Origin: Reticulitermes speratus
Lineage: Eukaryota; Arthropoda; Insecta; Blattodea; Rhinotermitidae
Direction of reading: 5' to 3'
Assembly (NCBI GenBank): GCA_021186555.1
Contig: JAJKFL010000007.1
Location: 998,501 to 1,062,500, forward strand
DNA length: 64,000 nt
A model generated the notes under the pieces. It searched no databases, was not told where the DNA came from, and was given only the letters and a program-made list of their open reading frames with translations. This document shows, piece after piece, positions 23,400 through 34,839 of this stretch. A program made the position numbers and the translations under genes. Numbering within the stretch: the first letter of the stretch is position 1; each line of letters opens with the position of its first letter.

Positions 23400-24105
23400 C
23401 TGACTGCATGGACCTTCTTTCTTCTCGAGAAGCCACTAGTTCTTAGTAAAATATTTCCCGCAATTTATGCTACCCGAAAGATCATTACCGTGTCCGACAC
23501 GTGTCCCATCTTGAGCAAGACCAACCCAATCCACCACTCCCGCTCTTTAAGGTCCGCTGTTATATTGTTGTTCCATCTACTCCTATGTCTTCCAAATTGT
23601 CACTCTCCTTCATGTTTCCATATCAAAATCTTCTCCTTTATCCAATAAGTGTCACGTGGTCCTCGGAGTACAAATCATGAAAATCTGTTTACTTACTGTT
23701 CTCTTGCTTCCTGTCACTTCCTCCCTATTTGGGCAAATTATTTTCCTCATCGCCGATCTCAGTGGCCGTGCGGTCTAAGGCGTGGGTCTGCTGCCGCTCG
23801 CTTACTGGGATCGTGGGTTCGAATCCCACCGGGGGCATGGATGTCTGTCTGTTGTGAGTGTTGTGTGTTGTCAGGTAGAGGTCTCTGCGACGGGCTGGTC
23901 CCTCGTCCAGAGGAGTCCTACCGAGTGTGGTGTGTCTGAGTGTGATCGTGAAGCCTCGAAAAATGAGGCGGCCTAGGCCCCCTAGGGGCTGTCGAGCCAT
24001 TGAAAAAAAAATCCTCATCGCCTTATTTTCAAATACTTTGAACTTATTTCTCTCCTTCATGCGACAGACAAGTTTCACACCCATATAAAGCAAAAGGCAC
24101 ACACA
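23400..24105 (-). mobile_element. Old LINE fragment, split by a SINE
   Basis: Segments 23400-23750 and 24012-24105 together give, on the reverse strand, a degraded C-terminal LINE ORF (LLYMGVKLVCRMKERNKFK, FKVFENKAMR, then an EEVTG-like segment) plus its 3' UTR. The family-A SINE lies between the halves. Confidence 0.75.
23752..24011 (+). mobile_element. tRNA-derived SINE, family A, nested in LINE
   Basis: The head is GCCGATCTCAGTGGCCGTGC with the A box; the B box is GTGGGTTCGAATCCCACC. The body matches the other copies and it ends in nine A. The duplication TCCTCATCGCC occurs at 23744-23754 and 24012-24022. Confidence 0.93.
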
Positions 24106-24160
24106 CACATATATATGTGTGTGTGTATGTGTGTGATTATATATGTATGTGTGTGTATCA
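24095..24160. repeat. CA/TA/GT simple repeat
   Basis: Mixed (CA)n, (TA)n and (GT)n tract at the 5' edge of the split LINE. Confidence 0.9.
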
Positions 24161-24226
24161 CATATGTTTAGAACATAGCGCATTTAATATATACTTCAAG
24201 GTAGTATTTTAATAAGGCAGTAAGAG

Positions 24227-24505
24227 AGACCGAGGTTAGCGTAATCGAAACAGCCATTAGGCTACGGGCCGAACGACCAGAGGGAATGAGAGATTTTTCC
24301 CTTTCAAAAACTTTCAGTCTGGCTCTGGGTTCCACCCAGACTTACCTTCAAGGGACAAAGAGAGCTCCTTTCCAAAGGGTAAAGCGACAGGGGCATGAGA
24401 CTGGCCAATCATCTGCACCCATTTCCGAGTTAGAGAATGGGTGGAGCTATAACTCCATATGCCTTCATAACATGAACAGGGATACATTTAACTTTACCTT
24501 TACGC
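24227..24505 (+). mobile_element. SINE family B, diverged
   Basis: Shows the order of family B (tRNA-like head, CTGGGTTCCACCCAGAC-like segment, GGTAAAGCGACAGGGGC, CCGAGTTAGAGAATGGG end) at low similarity. Confidence 0.55.
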
Positions 24506-24509
24506 GTTG

Positions 24510-25185
24510 TAAGACTGAAGCAAGTAGCTTTTAATTCTAGGTTGAAAGGTAACAAACAGCTGCTGCTGGCGTGTTCATAAGTTCGGGAGATGTTGAACGG
24601 TTTCGTACACTCGTATAATTCTCTACAACTCCGAAAAGTTACGCAAGCCCACGTCTTGTTCTGCGATCTCTAACACCGCATTGCTGACGTAAACATTAAG
24701 AGGATATAAATTGTGCTTCATTATTCCCCGCAGCGATTGGTCGCAGTGTTTTTGCTCCTATAAATATTCCTCCAGTTACGCTACAGATGTACGCAAAAAT
24801 GCATATAGGCCATCTGGTGAAAGTATCTGTAATTTTTTCGTCAATTTCAATCAAAATCGAAGTGGTTGGATGACTTTTGTAAAATTTTCCAGTAATAATT
24901 TACATGAAAACACTTTCAATATCTGTCGAGCATTTACATTCATATGGGCGAAAGTACGTAGCTATTTGTAGGCGCTCTCCACGGCTGCGTATCGCCGTCA
25001 GCAGCCAGTGTATGTGTTCCAGGAACACTCAGCTCTCAAAGTCCCAAATATGCATCTCTGTTTCGTTGCTTGGCAACCATTTAATGCATCAATCGATTAC
25101 AATGAAACGTATCGGGCCCAAACAATAGAATTGATCTCTCATATCGCAACCTTTCCTTTAGCAGAACCCAAGCTCCAACAGAGGT
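24510..25185. other. Intronic sequence, nothing recognised
   Basis: No gene or repeat family is recognised. Confidence 0.5.
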
Positions 25186-25191
25186 GAAGAA

Positions 25192-25469
25192 ATGGGGGGC
25201 TCGAGGAGAATGTACATTGTGGACCTTAGACATGGGGGGCTCGAGGAGAATGTACAGTGTGGACCTTAGACATGGGGGGCTCGAGGAGAATGTACAGTGT
25301 GGACCTTAGACATGGGAGGCTCGAGGAGAATGTACAGTGTGGACCTTAGACATGGGGGGCTCGAGGAGAATGTACAGTGTGGACCTTAGACATGGGAGGC
25401 TCGAGGAGAATGTACAATGTGGACCTTAGACATGGGGGGCTCGAGGAGAATGTACCGTGTGGACCTTAT
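25192..25469. repeat. 40-bp minisatellite, 7 copies
   Basis: The unit holds CATGGGGGGCTCGAGGAGAA, then TGTACAGTGTGGACCTTAGA. It contains the palindromes CTCGAG and TGTACA, with few substitutions. Confidence 0.98.
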
Positions 25470-25474
25470 CCAAT

Positions 25475-26660
25475 AAACCTTGTTTTTTCTTAAATTTGTT
25501 TACTCTGTGCCAACGTTTATTCGTTGACACACATTACTCTTCAAAACACACCAAGTACACAACTGTGACATCCATATGTCAGTTGCGCTGAAAGAGTGTA
25601 TGGCCCTTTTGTCACCATAGGGGTCCAGTTTCGGTCCCAGCGCACAGCACGATGGATGTGTGCTGTACAAAGTGACAGTTGGTCAGGTGTCTGTCACAAT
25701 ACTTCCCTTCTCTCGTGTCAGTGATCATTCTACCAACCACGATGTATGTACTAGTATATTATGTACTGACAACATCGCTAAATAAGCAACAGAGAAAAAA
25801 GGCTGCCTTCACTAGGCCCTGATTGACCTCTAATGAACAGTACATACAACTGTATTTTGCAGGTCCTAATTGGAAGTTGGTAAAACTGTTTTTATGTTGT
25901 CATTACATGTGACTACCACAAATTTTCATTTAATGGAAATAATTGTAGAGTCAAGTGGAATGTACGATAATGGTTTGCTAACGAACATTACGGTTGACCT
26001 CAATGTATGAACGTATAAATTAATTTTTATTTGTGCTGTACATTATTTATTATACATGTTATTCTTTTCCATTTGCTTCTGAATTAAAATGACAGAGGGA
26101 ATATTTTTGTCACCATTACAGGAAAAAATATACTCAGCCGAGAGAAATAATATAAAAAAATTTTTTTGTTGAAAATTATACAAGATCCATTGCAATTCAA
26201 GTTAATGATTTCCAAAGAGAATTTTTTTTATTCCTTTGGAATCTTACCACTGGACCAGCATACATTCATTGCGGCAGAAAGTGACGTAATTGGGTTTAGC
26301 GAATGGAATTGTTTGTTCCATTGTGCGGTAGGACAGAATGATAGTGCGAAAGGACCACTTGCTTACACCCAGCATGAGTCAAGCACAGTGTAGTTAAACT
26401 CATCAGGTATTTACTATGCAGAATTGTCTTCACACAAATTACATGTTTTCAAATATCTGTTATTACGATATAGGTTTACTCTAACCTTCAAACTGTGACA
26501 TTCGTCTAAATTACGTATAAAAATTTAGTCCCTACCTCAAAGAGGACAAAGTCCTTCTTCATTGGGACTACCAACCGATTAATACTTTATAAGGATATAA
26601 TTTATTATTTCAGTTTTTTGTCACAGTAAACACAACACTTTTCACGTGCACTGTTTATTT
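25475..26660. other. Intronic sequence, nothing recognised
   Basis: A 75-codon open frame at 26166-26393 has no recognisable domain, splice signals or phase that would link it to neurexin. Confidence 0.45.
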
Positions 26661-26662
26661 TC

Positions 26663-26705
26663 TCTACAAAATGTTTCGGCCGCGTACGCCGGCCATCATA
26701 AAATG
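26663..26705 (-). repeat. Hammerhead-like hairpin fragment
   Basis: The reverse complement reads TTTATGATGG, then a perfect hairpin (GGCCG GCGTACG CGGCC), then GAAACATTTTGTA. It matches the stem II-GAAAC part of the hammerhead-like repeats, with the CTGATGA core partly lost. Confidence 0.45.
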
Positions 26706-27169
26706 AAAATATATGTTTAGGTGGAGGCTTCCCCTTTACAGTTAAAATATATAAAGTCATATAATTACCTATTATTACCTATAAGGAATAATATTTAATT
26801 ACATACATTTTAGTGGTTAAAATTGTCTAAATATAATTGTTAAAGCTCTGGGATGGAAGCGATCTTTATTGCATAGAAAATATGTAGCGTATCAGTGCGG
26901 TAACTGGTAATGTTGACGCTGTTTATTGTGAAATAATACGGCACATAGACGTGAGTCACACGGTCTGTCAGTAAATGCAGATTTCTTGTTATAGTAACCA
27001 CTGTGCTGTAAAGGGCTAAGTGGCATTTGTTTTGCTCACATCGCAGAAGTTCGCCATAAGGGTTAAAGCGTCATCCACATAGAGCCTAAGCGATGAATAG
27101 TATTGCACACATGGTCATAGCCCTCAAATTTTTATCTTTTAAAAGATGTCTTCATTTCAGGTTTTCCTA

Positions 27170-27513
27170 TACAATTGTGTATTTATCTGCTCTGTCATGC
27201 ATTCTGCATGCCCTGTTATCTCATGCTGCTTGACTTGATTACTTTAATAGCTGATATTTATTGCGCTGAAAATTTTGGCACCTATCGTTATGAAATTTTC
27301 TGCAACTGCCCGTGGCTCTCTTGTTGTAGAGCCACATATCATTCTTGTTGTAGAGCCATATATTATTCTCGTTATCCTCTTCTCTAAAACCCTGTATATT
27401 TTTTTGTAGTGTCAGAGACCAAATTTCGCACCCATACAGTAGCAGGTAAAATTATGTTTCTGCGTGTTTTTAATTTTTTATGTTTTTCGTAAGAGATCTA
27501 AAAACACAATCAG
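27170..27513 (-). mobile_element. Old LINE fragment bordering the 28-bp array
   Basis: The reverse strand shows YLLLYGCEIWSLTLQKN and, upstream, NASMKFNTKSDCVF, corresponding to the NACYHSVQDL region of the younger copy at 7866-8560. Many stops and frameshifts. At 27514 it passes directly into the 28-bp repeat array, whose unit has the same sequence as the LINE edge. Confidence 0.65.
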
Positions 27514-28582
27514 ATTTTGTATTGAACTTCATGCTAGCATTGGTTTATATTGAACTTCATGCTAGCACTGTTTTGTATTGAACTTCATGCTAGCATTGTT
27601 TTGTATTGAACTGCATGCTAGCACTGTTTTGTATTGAACTTCATGCTAGCATTGTTTTGTATTGAACTTCATGCTAGCATTGTTTTGTATTGAACTGCAT
27701 GCTAGCACTGTTTTGTATTGAACTTCATGCTAGCATTGTTTTGTATTGAACTTCATGCTAGCATTGTTTTGTATTAAACTTCATGCTAACATTATTTTAT
27801 ATTGAACTTCATACTAGCATTGTTTTTTATTGAACTTCATGCTAGCATTGTTTTGTATCGAAATTCATGCTAGCAGTGTTTTGTATTGAACTTCATGCTA
27901 GCATTGTTTTGTATTGAACTTCATGCTAGCACTGTTTTGTATCGAAATTCATGCTAGCATTGTTTTGTATCGAAATTCATGCTAGCATTGTTTTTTATTG
28001 AACTTCATGCTAGCATTGATTTGTATTGAACTTCATGCTAGCATTGCTTTGTATCGAAATTCATGCTAGCATTGTTTTGTATTGAACTTCGTGCTAGCAT
28101 TGTTTTGTATTGAATTTCATGCTAGCATTGTTTTGTATTGAACTTCATGCTAGCACTGTTTTGTATCGAAATTCATGCTAGCATTGTTTTGTATCGAAAT
28201 TCATGCTAGCATTGTTTTTTATTGAACTTCATGCTAGCATTGTTTTGTATTGAACTTCATGCTAGCATTGTTTTGTATCGAAATTCATGCTAGCATTGTT
28301 TTGTATTGAACTTCGTGCTAGAATTGTTTTGTATTGAATTTCATGCTAGCATTGTTTTGTATCGAAATTCATGCTAGCATTGTTTTGTATTGAATTTCAT
28401 GCTAGCATTGTTTTGTATTGAACTTCATGCTAGCATTGTTTTGTATCGAAATTCATGCTAGCATTGTTTTGTATTGAACTTCGTGCTAGCATTGTTTTGT
28501 ATTGAATTTCATGCTAACATTGTTTTGTATTGAATTTCATGCTAGCATTGTTTTGTATTGAACTTTATGCTAGCATTGTTTT
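27514..28582. repeat. 28-bp minisatellite, about 38 copies, beginning in LINE sequence
   Basis: The unit is ATTGTTTTGTATTGAACTTC followed by ATGCTAGC, with recurring variants (TATCGAAATTC, GAACTGCATG, CTAGCACTG). More diverged than most arrays in the window, so probably older. Variant types recur in blocks, which suggests segmental duplication inside the array. Confidence 0.97.
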
Positions 28583-28589
28583 CAGCATT

Positions 28590-29655
28590 TGTTTTGGTCG
28601 TAACATTGCCAGTATATATTTGATATGTCATTATACTCCTCAAAATATCACATTTTAAGATTCAACTTTTGTTACGTAAATGAGAGTTAAGTTCTTCTAT
28701 GTTATAACTTCTGTGTTGGGAAAATCTTCCGACTATTCGCAGAGAGCTGCTGCCTCTGTCTTTACTGTGATTTAAGCTAGTATTGTTTCAGTCAAGTAAA
28801 CGGAAGTTTTTCTTTCCTCTTTCACTTATGCAAGTACACGTAACAAATTACACTGTGTCGCGTAATAAATTTTCTAAGTAGCCTTATATTGAAGGTTTGA
28901 GTTTGATAAGAATTTTATGAAATTTATTTTGGTCTCAGTAAAACTGTCAACAAAAAATGTTTCGTGTTCTGCACATTGCGATGTATATAGCGTTTGGAGT
29001 TATGGAACGTAATGCCAGCACATTTGCTGTAAGCGAGCATCTCCCTACTCTTCCCTTTATTACAGAGCTGTGTTTGTCGTCTGTCTCGCTGCACTGCTGG
29101 TCCCGTCTAACGCAAAATACGAGCGTACAGTCGGTTGCATTAGAAATGTATTGAAATCTCGATAGCAACACAGCAGTGATTCACGTGAGCAGCTTTTTAA
29201 ATACGTATCGTTATTATGTTCAATTGTACTCTTGTTTTATTGTCGTTTATAATTTTGGGGCGGGGTGGGATTCACAGGGGGAAACGCTGTTCATGCGGTC
29301 AGTCCTGTCTCTGTAGCCCTTAGCAGCCCTGTGTACACGTATCAGAATACTAAGAAGGTCAAGGTCGAGCTAACCACGCCAGCACTCCATCTTATGATTC
29401 AGTTTTACTAATTCAGTGGAGCATAATTATTATTTTACGCTGATAGTTGCTTATCTGATCCATAAGGAACAACGTTTTTTGTCTGAGTAAAAATTATATA
29501 TTTTCTCATTACGCAATTTTCTCCTCGCTTCAAATTCTTCCCCTGTCTAAGACCCAAATAAATCGCAGTTACACTTAAGAGTATCCGGTTAGTGTAAGTT
29601 GACGTGACACTGAGCGCTGCCGTTTGTTAATGTCGGAGGCAGACGGCTGAAAATG
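28590..29655. other. Intronic sequence, nothing recognised
   Basis: Short overlapping open frames on both strands near 28950-29170 have no recognisable product. Confidence 0.5.
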
Positions 29656-29659
29656 GAAA

Positions 29660-29925
29660 CAGTTTAAGTCGGTATAGCGACTCTCTACGAGCTGGACGGT
29701 CCGGGGATCGAATCCCGGTGGGGGCGAGATTTTCAGCACCCGTCCAGACCGGCCCTAGGGCCCACCCAGCCTCCTGTACAATGGGTACCGGGTCATTCCC
29801 GGGGGTAAAGCGGCCGGGGGGTGGCGTTTACCACCCACCCCCATCTAGCGCCGAAGTTAAAGAAAGAGTAGAGCTGTACCTCTACTCCCCCTCTGGGCCT
29901 TCGTGGCCTGTTCTAGGGAGAACGT
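29660..29925 (+). mobile_element. tRNA-derived SINE, family B, good copy
   Basis: Head with GTCGGTATAGCGACTC, B box GGGGATCGAATCCCGG, body CCTCCTGTACAATGGGTACC and GGGGGTAAAGCGGCCGG, end CTAGCGCCGAAGTTAAAG. This copy and 49411-49641 best define the family. Confidence 0.88.
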
Positions 29926-30298
29926 TACATTTTTAAGACTGCCAGTGATAAGCAGGCAAAACGTATTGACAAATATGAGACTACAAGATGGCAGCTGCTA
30001 AAGGCGAATGCAAACATTGGTCAACAAACTGCGTACATCTAAACAAGAGACACTGTTTTGTACACGTGTACAGTGCAGTATAATGCGTGGCAACGCTCGT
30101 GTTCACTAGCAGTGTCTTTCTGAAGATAATGCGGGTAGAGCAGACATGCAGGAGTGCAATACGACGAAGTGTTTAACTTTGTGTACTGCGATAGCGTGCT
30201 TTTATTTCTTAAATGTAAGTTGTATTCTTTACTGTTGTATGCTGCATTATATTTAGCTGTTGATGTTCCCTGCATGTGTCTTTGTCACTATATTTGTC

Positions 30299-30538
30299 TG
30301 GCGCAACAGCCCAAATTGAGCCTAGGCGACCTCCTTTTTGAGCTTTCTAGATCACACACAATTAGACACACACACCCGGTAGGACTCCTGTAAACGAGTG
30401 ATCAGCTTGTCGCAGAGGCCGCTACCTACACAACACACAACAGACGAACATCCATGCCCTAAGCGGGATTCGAACCCGCGATCCCAGCAATCAAGGGACT
30501 TCGGAATTACGCCTCACACCCACGGCCACCGCGATCGG
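30299..30538 (-). mobile_element. tRNA-derived SINE, family A, diverged
   Basis: The reverse complement starts CCGATCGCGGTGGCCGTGG, has the B box CGCGGGTTCGAATCCCGC and the family-A body. About 20 bp shorter than other copies. No clear target duplication. Confidence 0.85.
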
Positions 30539-30540
30539 TC

Positions 30541-30812
30541 TGTAACTTCTTCTTCTGGTTGGCGCTACAGCCTCGGACGTCTTGACCACACGCCTCCATT
30601 CCTCTAGATCCTCAGCCTTCCTTCTCCATCCTTTAACTCCTAGCTTTCTGAGGTCCTCCTCTAAGTCATCTAGCCATCTTTTCCTGGGTCTACCTCTTCT
30701 CCTTCTCCAATCAGGTTTTCCTAAAAAAACTTTCTTAACACTCCTTGTTTCCGGCATTCTCTGTACATGACCTGCCCACCTTATTCTCCCGGTCTGTCGC
30801 TTACCCAGCTGA
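30541..30812 (-). mobile_element. LINE fragment of a second family
   Basis: The reverse strand encodes RIRWAGHVQRMPETRSVKKV, then RRRRGRPRKRWLDDLEEDLR and GVKGWRRKAEDLEEWRRVV. This is the typical Arg-rich C-terminus of a different non-LTR retrotransposon ORF. 5'-truncated. Confidence 0.82.
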
Positions 30813-30814
30813 AT

Positions 30815-31194
30815 TCCGTGTTACCATTTGCGTTGCTAATTGGCTGACAGAAGAACAAACTACAGGTGAATTAAGAAGTCTCCTGAAAATGGAATCGAAG
30901 TTTCGAACGTAATACGCATGCGCACCATGATACTATACAATAGCAGCGGAGGACACACCATTAACCCGTCGCGGTACACAGTTCAGTACGGCTTTATACT
31001 TTCATATACAATAACATACACAGTGAAACACGTAATTACAGGGTGGACACCAACAACCACCCCTACGCATACTCCGGCAAACAGCAAAACTTCGGGATTT
31101 ATAAACTAAGGAATAAAATACTGTATTGAGGTAACAAGCAATAAACGTAACATTGTCCCTGCGCACGCAGCGAAGGCATACGAGAGAATGGAGG
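30815..31194. other. Intronic sequence, nothing recognised
   Basis: No gene or repeat is recognised. Confidence 0.5.
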
Positions 31195-31400
31195 TGTAGT
31201 TCCATTCATTATTAACCTGGTTGCGAGGTGGAGAGAGTGGTCAGCTTCACGCATCTGTTGCTTTACCCCCGGGAAATGCGACAGTACCCTTTGGATAAAG
31301 CCGGTCTGGATGATTTGAAAAAGGAAATAATTTTTGCCGCTGCCAGAAATCGAACCACGACACCTCGGCTGCCCAGCTTGTAGCCTAGTCACTAAAACGA
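31195..31400 (-). mobile_element. SINE family B, diverged
   Basis: The reverse complement has a tRNA-like head (GTAGTCGTTTTAGTGACTAG), a B-box-like GTGGTTCGATTTC, and the GGGGGTAAAGCAACAG segment of the family body. Confidence 0.7.
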
Positions 31401-31446
31401 CTACGAAATTCTATAAATGATACGCCATAAACTGAGTAATTGGAAT

Positions 31447-31820
31447 GTGGTGTTTGGGCCGTAAAGATAGTGTAAATATGGTGTTTGGGCCGTAAAAATA
31501 GTGTAAATACGGTGTTTGGGCCGTAAAAATAGTGTAAATATGGTGTTTGGGCCGTAAAAATAGTGTAAATATGGTGTTTGAGCCGTAAAAATAGTGTAAA
31601 TATGGTGTTTGGGCCGTAAAGATAGTGTAAATATGGTGTTTGGGCCGTAAAGATGGTGTAAATATGGTGTTTGGGCCGTAAAAATAGTGTAAATATGGTG
31701 TTTGGGCCGTAAAAATAGTGTAAATATGGTGTTTGGGCCGTAAAGATAGTGTAAATATGGTGTTTGGGCCGTAAAAATAGTGTAAATGTGGTTTTTGGGC
31801 CGTAAAGATAGTGTAAATAT
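31447..31820. repeat. 31-bp minisatellite, 12 copies
   Basis: The unit is GTGTTTGGGCCGTAAAAATA followed by GTGTAAATATG. It is open in all three reverse frames because 31 is not a multiple of three. Not coding. Confidence 0.98.
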
Positions 31821-32214
31821 GACGTGCATGCCGTGACAGCGTACGGGCGAGCTGAAGTACACATGCACGTGAAGTACACAGGATCACGTGTTATATATTG
31901 TGACTACTTTTGCCTTAATTATGCTTTATGTAAAATGTATCTTCACTTCAAAGTTAATTTGATCGAAAGCACAGCTAATTAATTATTGTTACTCTGTGTA
32001 GTTTTGTCTGTATTACCCCGCAAGTAGATCCAATCTACTTTTGTGCCATTTTGTGTTCTGTGGTCTATTGCCTGTCTGGTTCTGCCGTGTGTTTCGAAAT
32101 TTTATGGTAGAAAGCACGATTTTCTGAGAAAGAATATTTGACCTAAAATATGTATTTTTATTACCTCTACATCATGCATCTGAAAATTTTTTTTTACTTC
32201 GGGAATAATTCGGC
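31821..32214. other. Intronic sequence, nothing recognised
   Basis: AT-rich, no feature recognised. Confidence 0.5.
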
Positions 32215-32350
32215 GTGATATTATTGTAAACGTACTTAGCTTGTCATGTTAAGTCCGTGATATTATTGTAAACGTACTTAGCTTGTCATGTTAAGTCCGT
32301 GATATTATTGTAAACGTACTTAGCTTGTCATGTTAAGTCCGTGATATTTT
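32215..32350. repeat. 42-bp tandem repeat, 3 copies
   Basis: The unit GATATTATTGTAAACGTACT, then TAGCTTGTCATGTTAAGTCC and GT, occurs three times with no changes. Confidence 0.95.
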
Positions 32351-32699
32351 TGTCCGATTTTAACCAAAATTGAGTTCTCACGACAGATTTTAGTAAATAT
32401 CCCGGGTGTAACGTTTTATGAAAATTTGTCCATTGGGAGCAGAGTTGTTACATGCTGACGGACAGACAGACATATCGAAGGTTATAGTCACTTTTGGCAA
32501 CTTCCCGAAAGCGCCAAAAGTGGGACTGATAAAATGAACAGAACTAATATGAGAGTGGCAATTTACTGAAGATAGTCAATGACCATAAGTACCTTGTGTC
32601 TTACATAAATAATGCAATATCTTGCCCATACACCCAGATAACATGTGTCAGGTGCATCGCAACCGACTATAAAAACCGCTCTAAGAAAAGACTATTAAT

Positions 32700-32870
32700 T
32701 TTGATTTCAGGCTTCCGCCGCGATGTTGATGAAAACTGTGGTCTTCTGGGTCGTATGGTAATTGTTTACCGACGTTTCGGGACAACGTATCGGTCCCGAA
32801 ACGTCGGTAAATATTTACCACACGACGCCTGTAATTACCCAGAAGACCACAGTTTTCACTATTAATTTTG
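32700..32870. mobile_element. Foldback repeat with GAAACGTCGG motif
   Basis: Inverted arms AACTGTGGTCTTCTGGGT and ACCCAGAAGACCACAGTT surround a second inverted pair (TTACCGACGTTTCGGGA and TCCCGAAACGTCGGTAA). It is headed by TTTCAGGCTTCCGCCGCGAT, shared with 47817 and 56075. The hammerhead-like CTGAAGA arm is deleted in this copy. Confidence 0.75.
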
Positions 32871-32954
32871 TTCACCTGGTATGCATATTTCATTCTATAA
32901 TATTGAAATGTGAGCCAGTTTTAAGGGAAAATGAAGATAATGCCATCAATAAAG

Positions 32955-33230
32955 GTAAAGCAATCCCATTACAGGCCTTGACAGGCCCTTAGGAGGTCGA
33001 GGCTCCCAGGTTTTTAGACAATCGGCACATGAAGGTGGCAAGGTTGTCAGCCCTACGCACCGGCCTCCTTTACCCCCCAGGAAAGATTCCTGGTACTCAT
33101 TTCTGTTAGAGGCTGAGTCGACCCCAGGGCCATAGTGCGACCGGAAGGATTATGTCAATGAAAAAATCGAACCCGCGACGTTCCGGTTTGTAGCGCGGTG
33201 CCTCAACCAACTGCGCCACCGCGTGCCCCC
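32955..33230 (-). mobile_element. tRNA-derived SINE-like element, variant family
   Basis: The reverse complement begins GGGGGCACGCGGTGGCGCAG, has TTGAGGCACCGCGC, a B-box-like CGCGGGTTCGATTTTT, and a body related to family B (GGGGGTAAAGGAGGCCGG). Ends near GGCCTGTAATGGGATTGC. Confidence 0.65.
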
Positions 33231-33234
33231 GTAT

Positions 33235-34085
33235 GCCATCAATACTTATTGTAATCCTCAACACTTCTGATAAATATAAAGCTCTTGAAAATGAGAATGT
33301 GTGCCCCAAACCTGAGGGGCAGTTTGATACATTGAATGAGCAGGATTCTCAATTCCATTTTAAGGTGCGCGGTTAAACATCTACCCCACTGAGTCAGTTA
33401 TACCGAGGCCGCGGAAAGAAGTCCAATGGATTGCACCCTTCGGCACCTCCCTCCAGCTGGCACATTTCCCTATCCCCAGTCGTCTATCCTTTCTTTTCAC
33501 ATGAATGTTTGTAGCTAGTTTCGCTAGGGACAGGCGCCGTCTGCTAGTTGACGCAGGCCAGGCTGGGCTAAACAGGAACACCGCAGCGACTGGTAAGTGG
33601 AAAATCTCGGGCCTTGTCATCCCCGTCATCCATGGGCCGCTTTCCGTAGCCTCAGTATAGTTTGTGTGTGCTACGTTTAAGCTGACATCTGCCACCCGGA
33701 TGTCTCAGAAGAGCAGAGTACTCCACCTCCTTATCATGTCGGAAGTCAGAGGGCACATCAGCAAAACTCGATGATAGAGATCAGCACAAAGTTTGTGTTG
33801 CGGTAAAGTTTCAGCTTTACACAAGTGGATATAAAACGCGAGAGGCAAATTTCGCCCCAGAACGTGAATGACACGCTGGTGTTCATAGATGGACGCACGT
33901 TACGACGTTAGTGTTAGCTCAAGACGCCTCGACGTTCTTCTTTTTATATTCTGTTTTATTCGTGGAAATATTTCACACTGCAGGGGATATAATTTCTTCG
34001 CTGTGAACGGCCGTAGTGAATGCTGTGTACTTTATCCAGTTGAGTACTCGTATAACGTTTGTGTGTGCCAAATTGTTCTGTCCTA
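33235..34085. other. Intronic sequence, nothing recognised
   Basis: A 104-codon reverse open frame (33381-33695) and an 84-codon forward frame (33889-34143) match no family I know. GC content rises around 33400-33750. Confidence 0.4.
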
Positions 34086-34087
34086 CA

Positions 34088-34620
34088 GCAGGGGTGGCTC
34101 TTCCATAAGGGCTGCAGCCCTCCCAGATTTTGAGAAAAATTGAGCTAAATATCTGGATAAAATATTTCGTTAGGAGATAGTACGTTTTTAAAAATAATAT
34201 GAATAAAATAATTTTAAATTCAAATGCTCGCGAAGGACTCTAACCGCTGCGGAGGACAGAAATGCGAGCGGGCTGTGGCCTAACCATACGTTGCGCGGTG
34301 GGTCAGCACAGCTGCGGCGAGTGGTGGGAGAGACGGCTAGCTAGGTCGTGGGCCTGGCTGCAGGCAGCGCAGCGCAGAGGGTGTTCCAAGGATGACCTGT
34401 TTGCCTTTTGTAACGTTTCAAACGCTTCGCCATTTTGACGTGAATACGTCTTTAAATTTGTTTCCGTAGTGGGAGCCAATTCAGAAAACTGATGATAACA
34501 AAATTGGGGGATACAGTTTGGCATTGCAGCTACATGTCTATCGTCTACATCCAAAATGTAATTACACCACTCGATAGTTAAAGGATCAAAGAATTCATAA
34601 CGTTCAGTGGGGACTGTGAC
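34088..34620 (-). other. Possible transposon fragment with unidentified reverse ORF
   Basis: CAGGGGTGGCTCTTCCATAA at 34090 resembles a hAT-type terminus, but no matching right end was found. On the reverse strand an uninterrupted frame from about 34620 to 34303 reads ERYEFFDPLTIEWCNYILDV, then HVAAMPNCIPQFCYHQFSEL and a Cys pair (RCAACSQ). It looks like real coding sequence by composition, but I do not recognise the family. It could be a transposon-encoded or captured protein end. Confidence 0.35.
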
Positions 34621-34839
34621 GCCTCGCGCGCGGCGGAGGGGGAGGCGCCGCCATTTTCAGGTCGTTTCGTCGCGTCACATACTTTCGGTTTAGTATACAT
34701 TTTGACTCGGAGAAGCTACGACGCTCGTTTCAGTTTCAATTTACAGCTCTCCTCAATATTTATCTATTGCCTACACAAAACATGAGTGTGGAATACTTAT
34801 GGTGAATATATATGGTGTTAAAGTTAAAAATTTAAAAAA

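Noticed and set aside
23760-23840. tRNA gene (A and B boxes with GGTTCGAATCC)
   Set aside because: Same head occurs in seven dispersed copies with a shared 180-bp body and oligo-A tail, so it is a SINE. The acceptor stem does not close.
26166-26393. Short host exon or small protein gene
   Set aside because: No recognisable domain, no fitting neurexin phase, no promoter or polyadenylation evidence.
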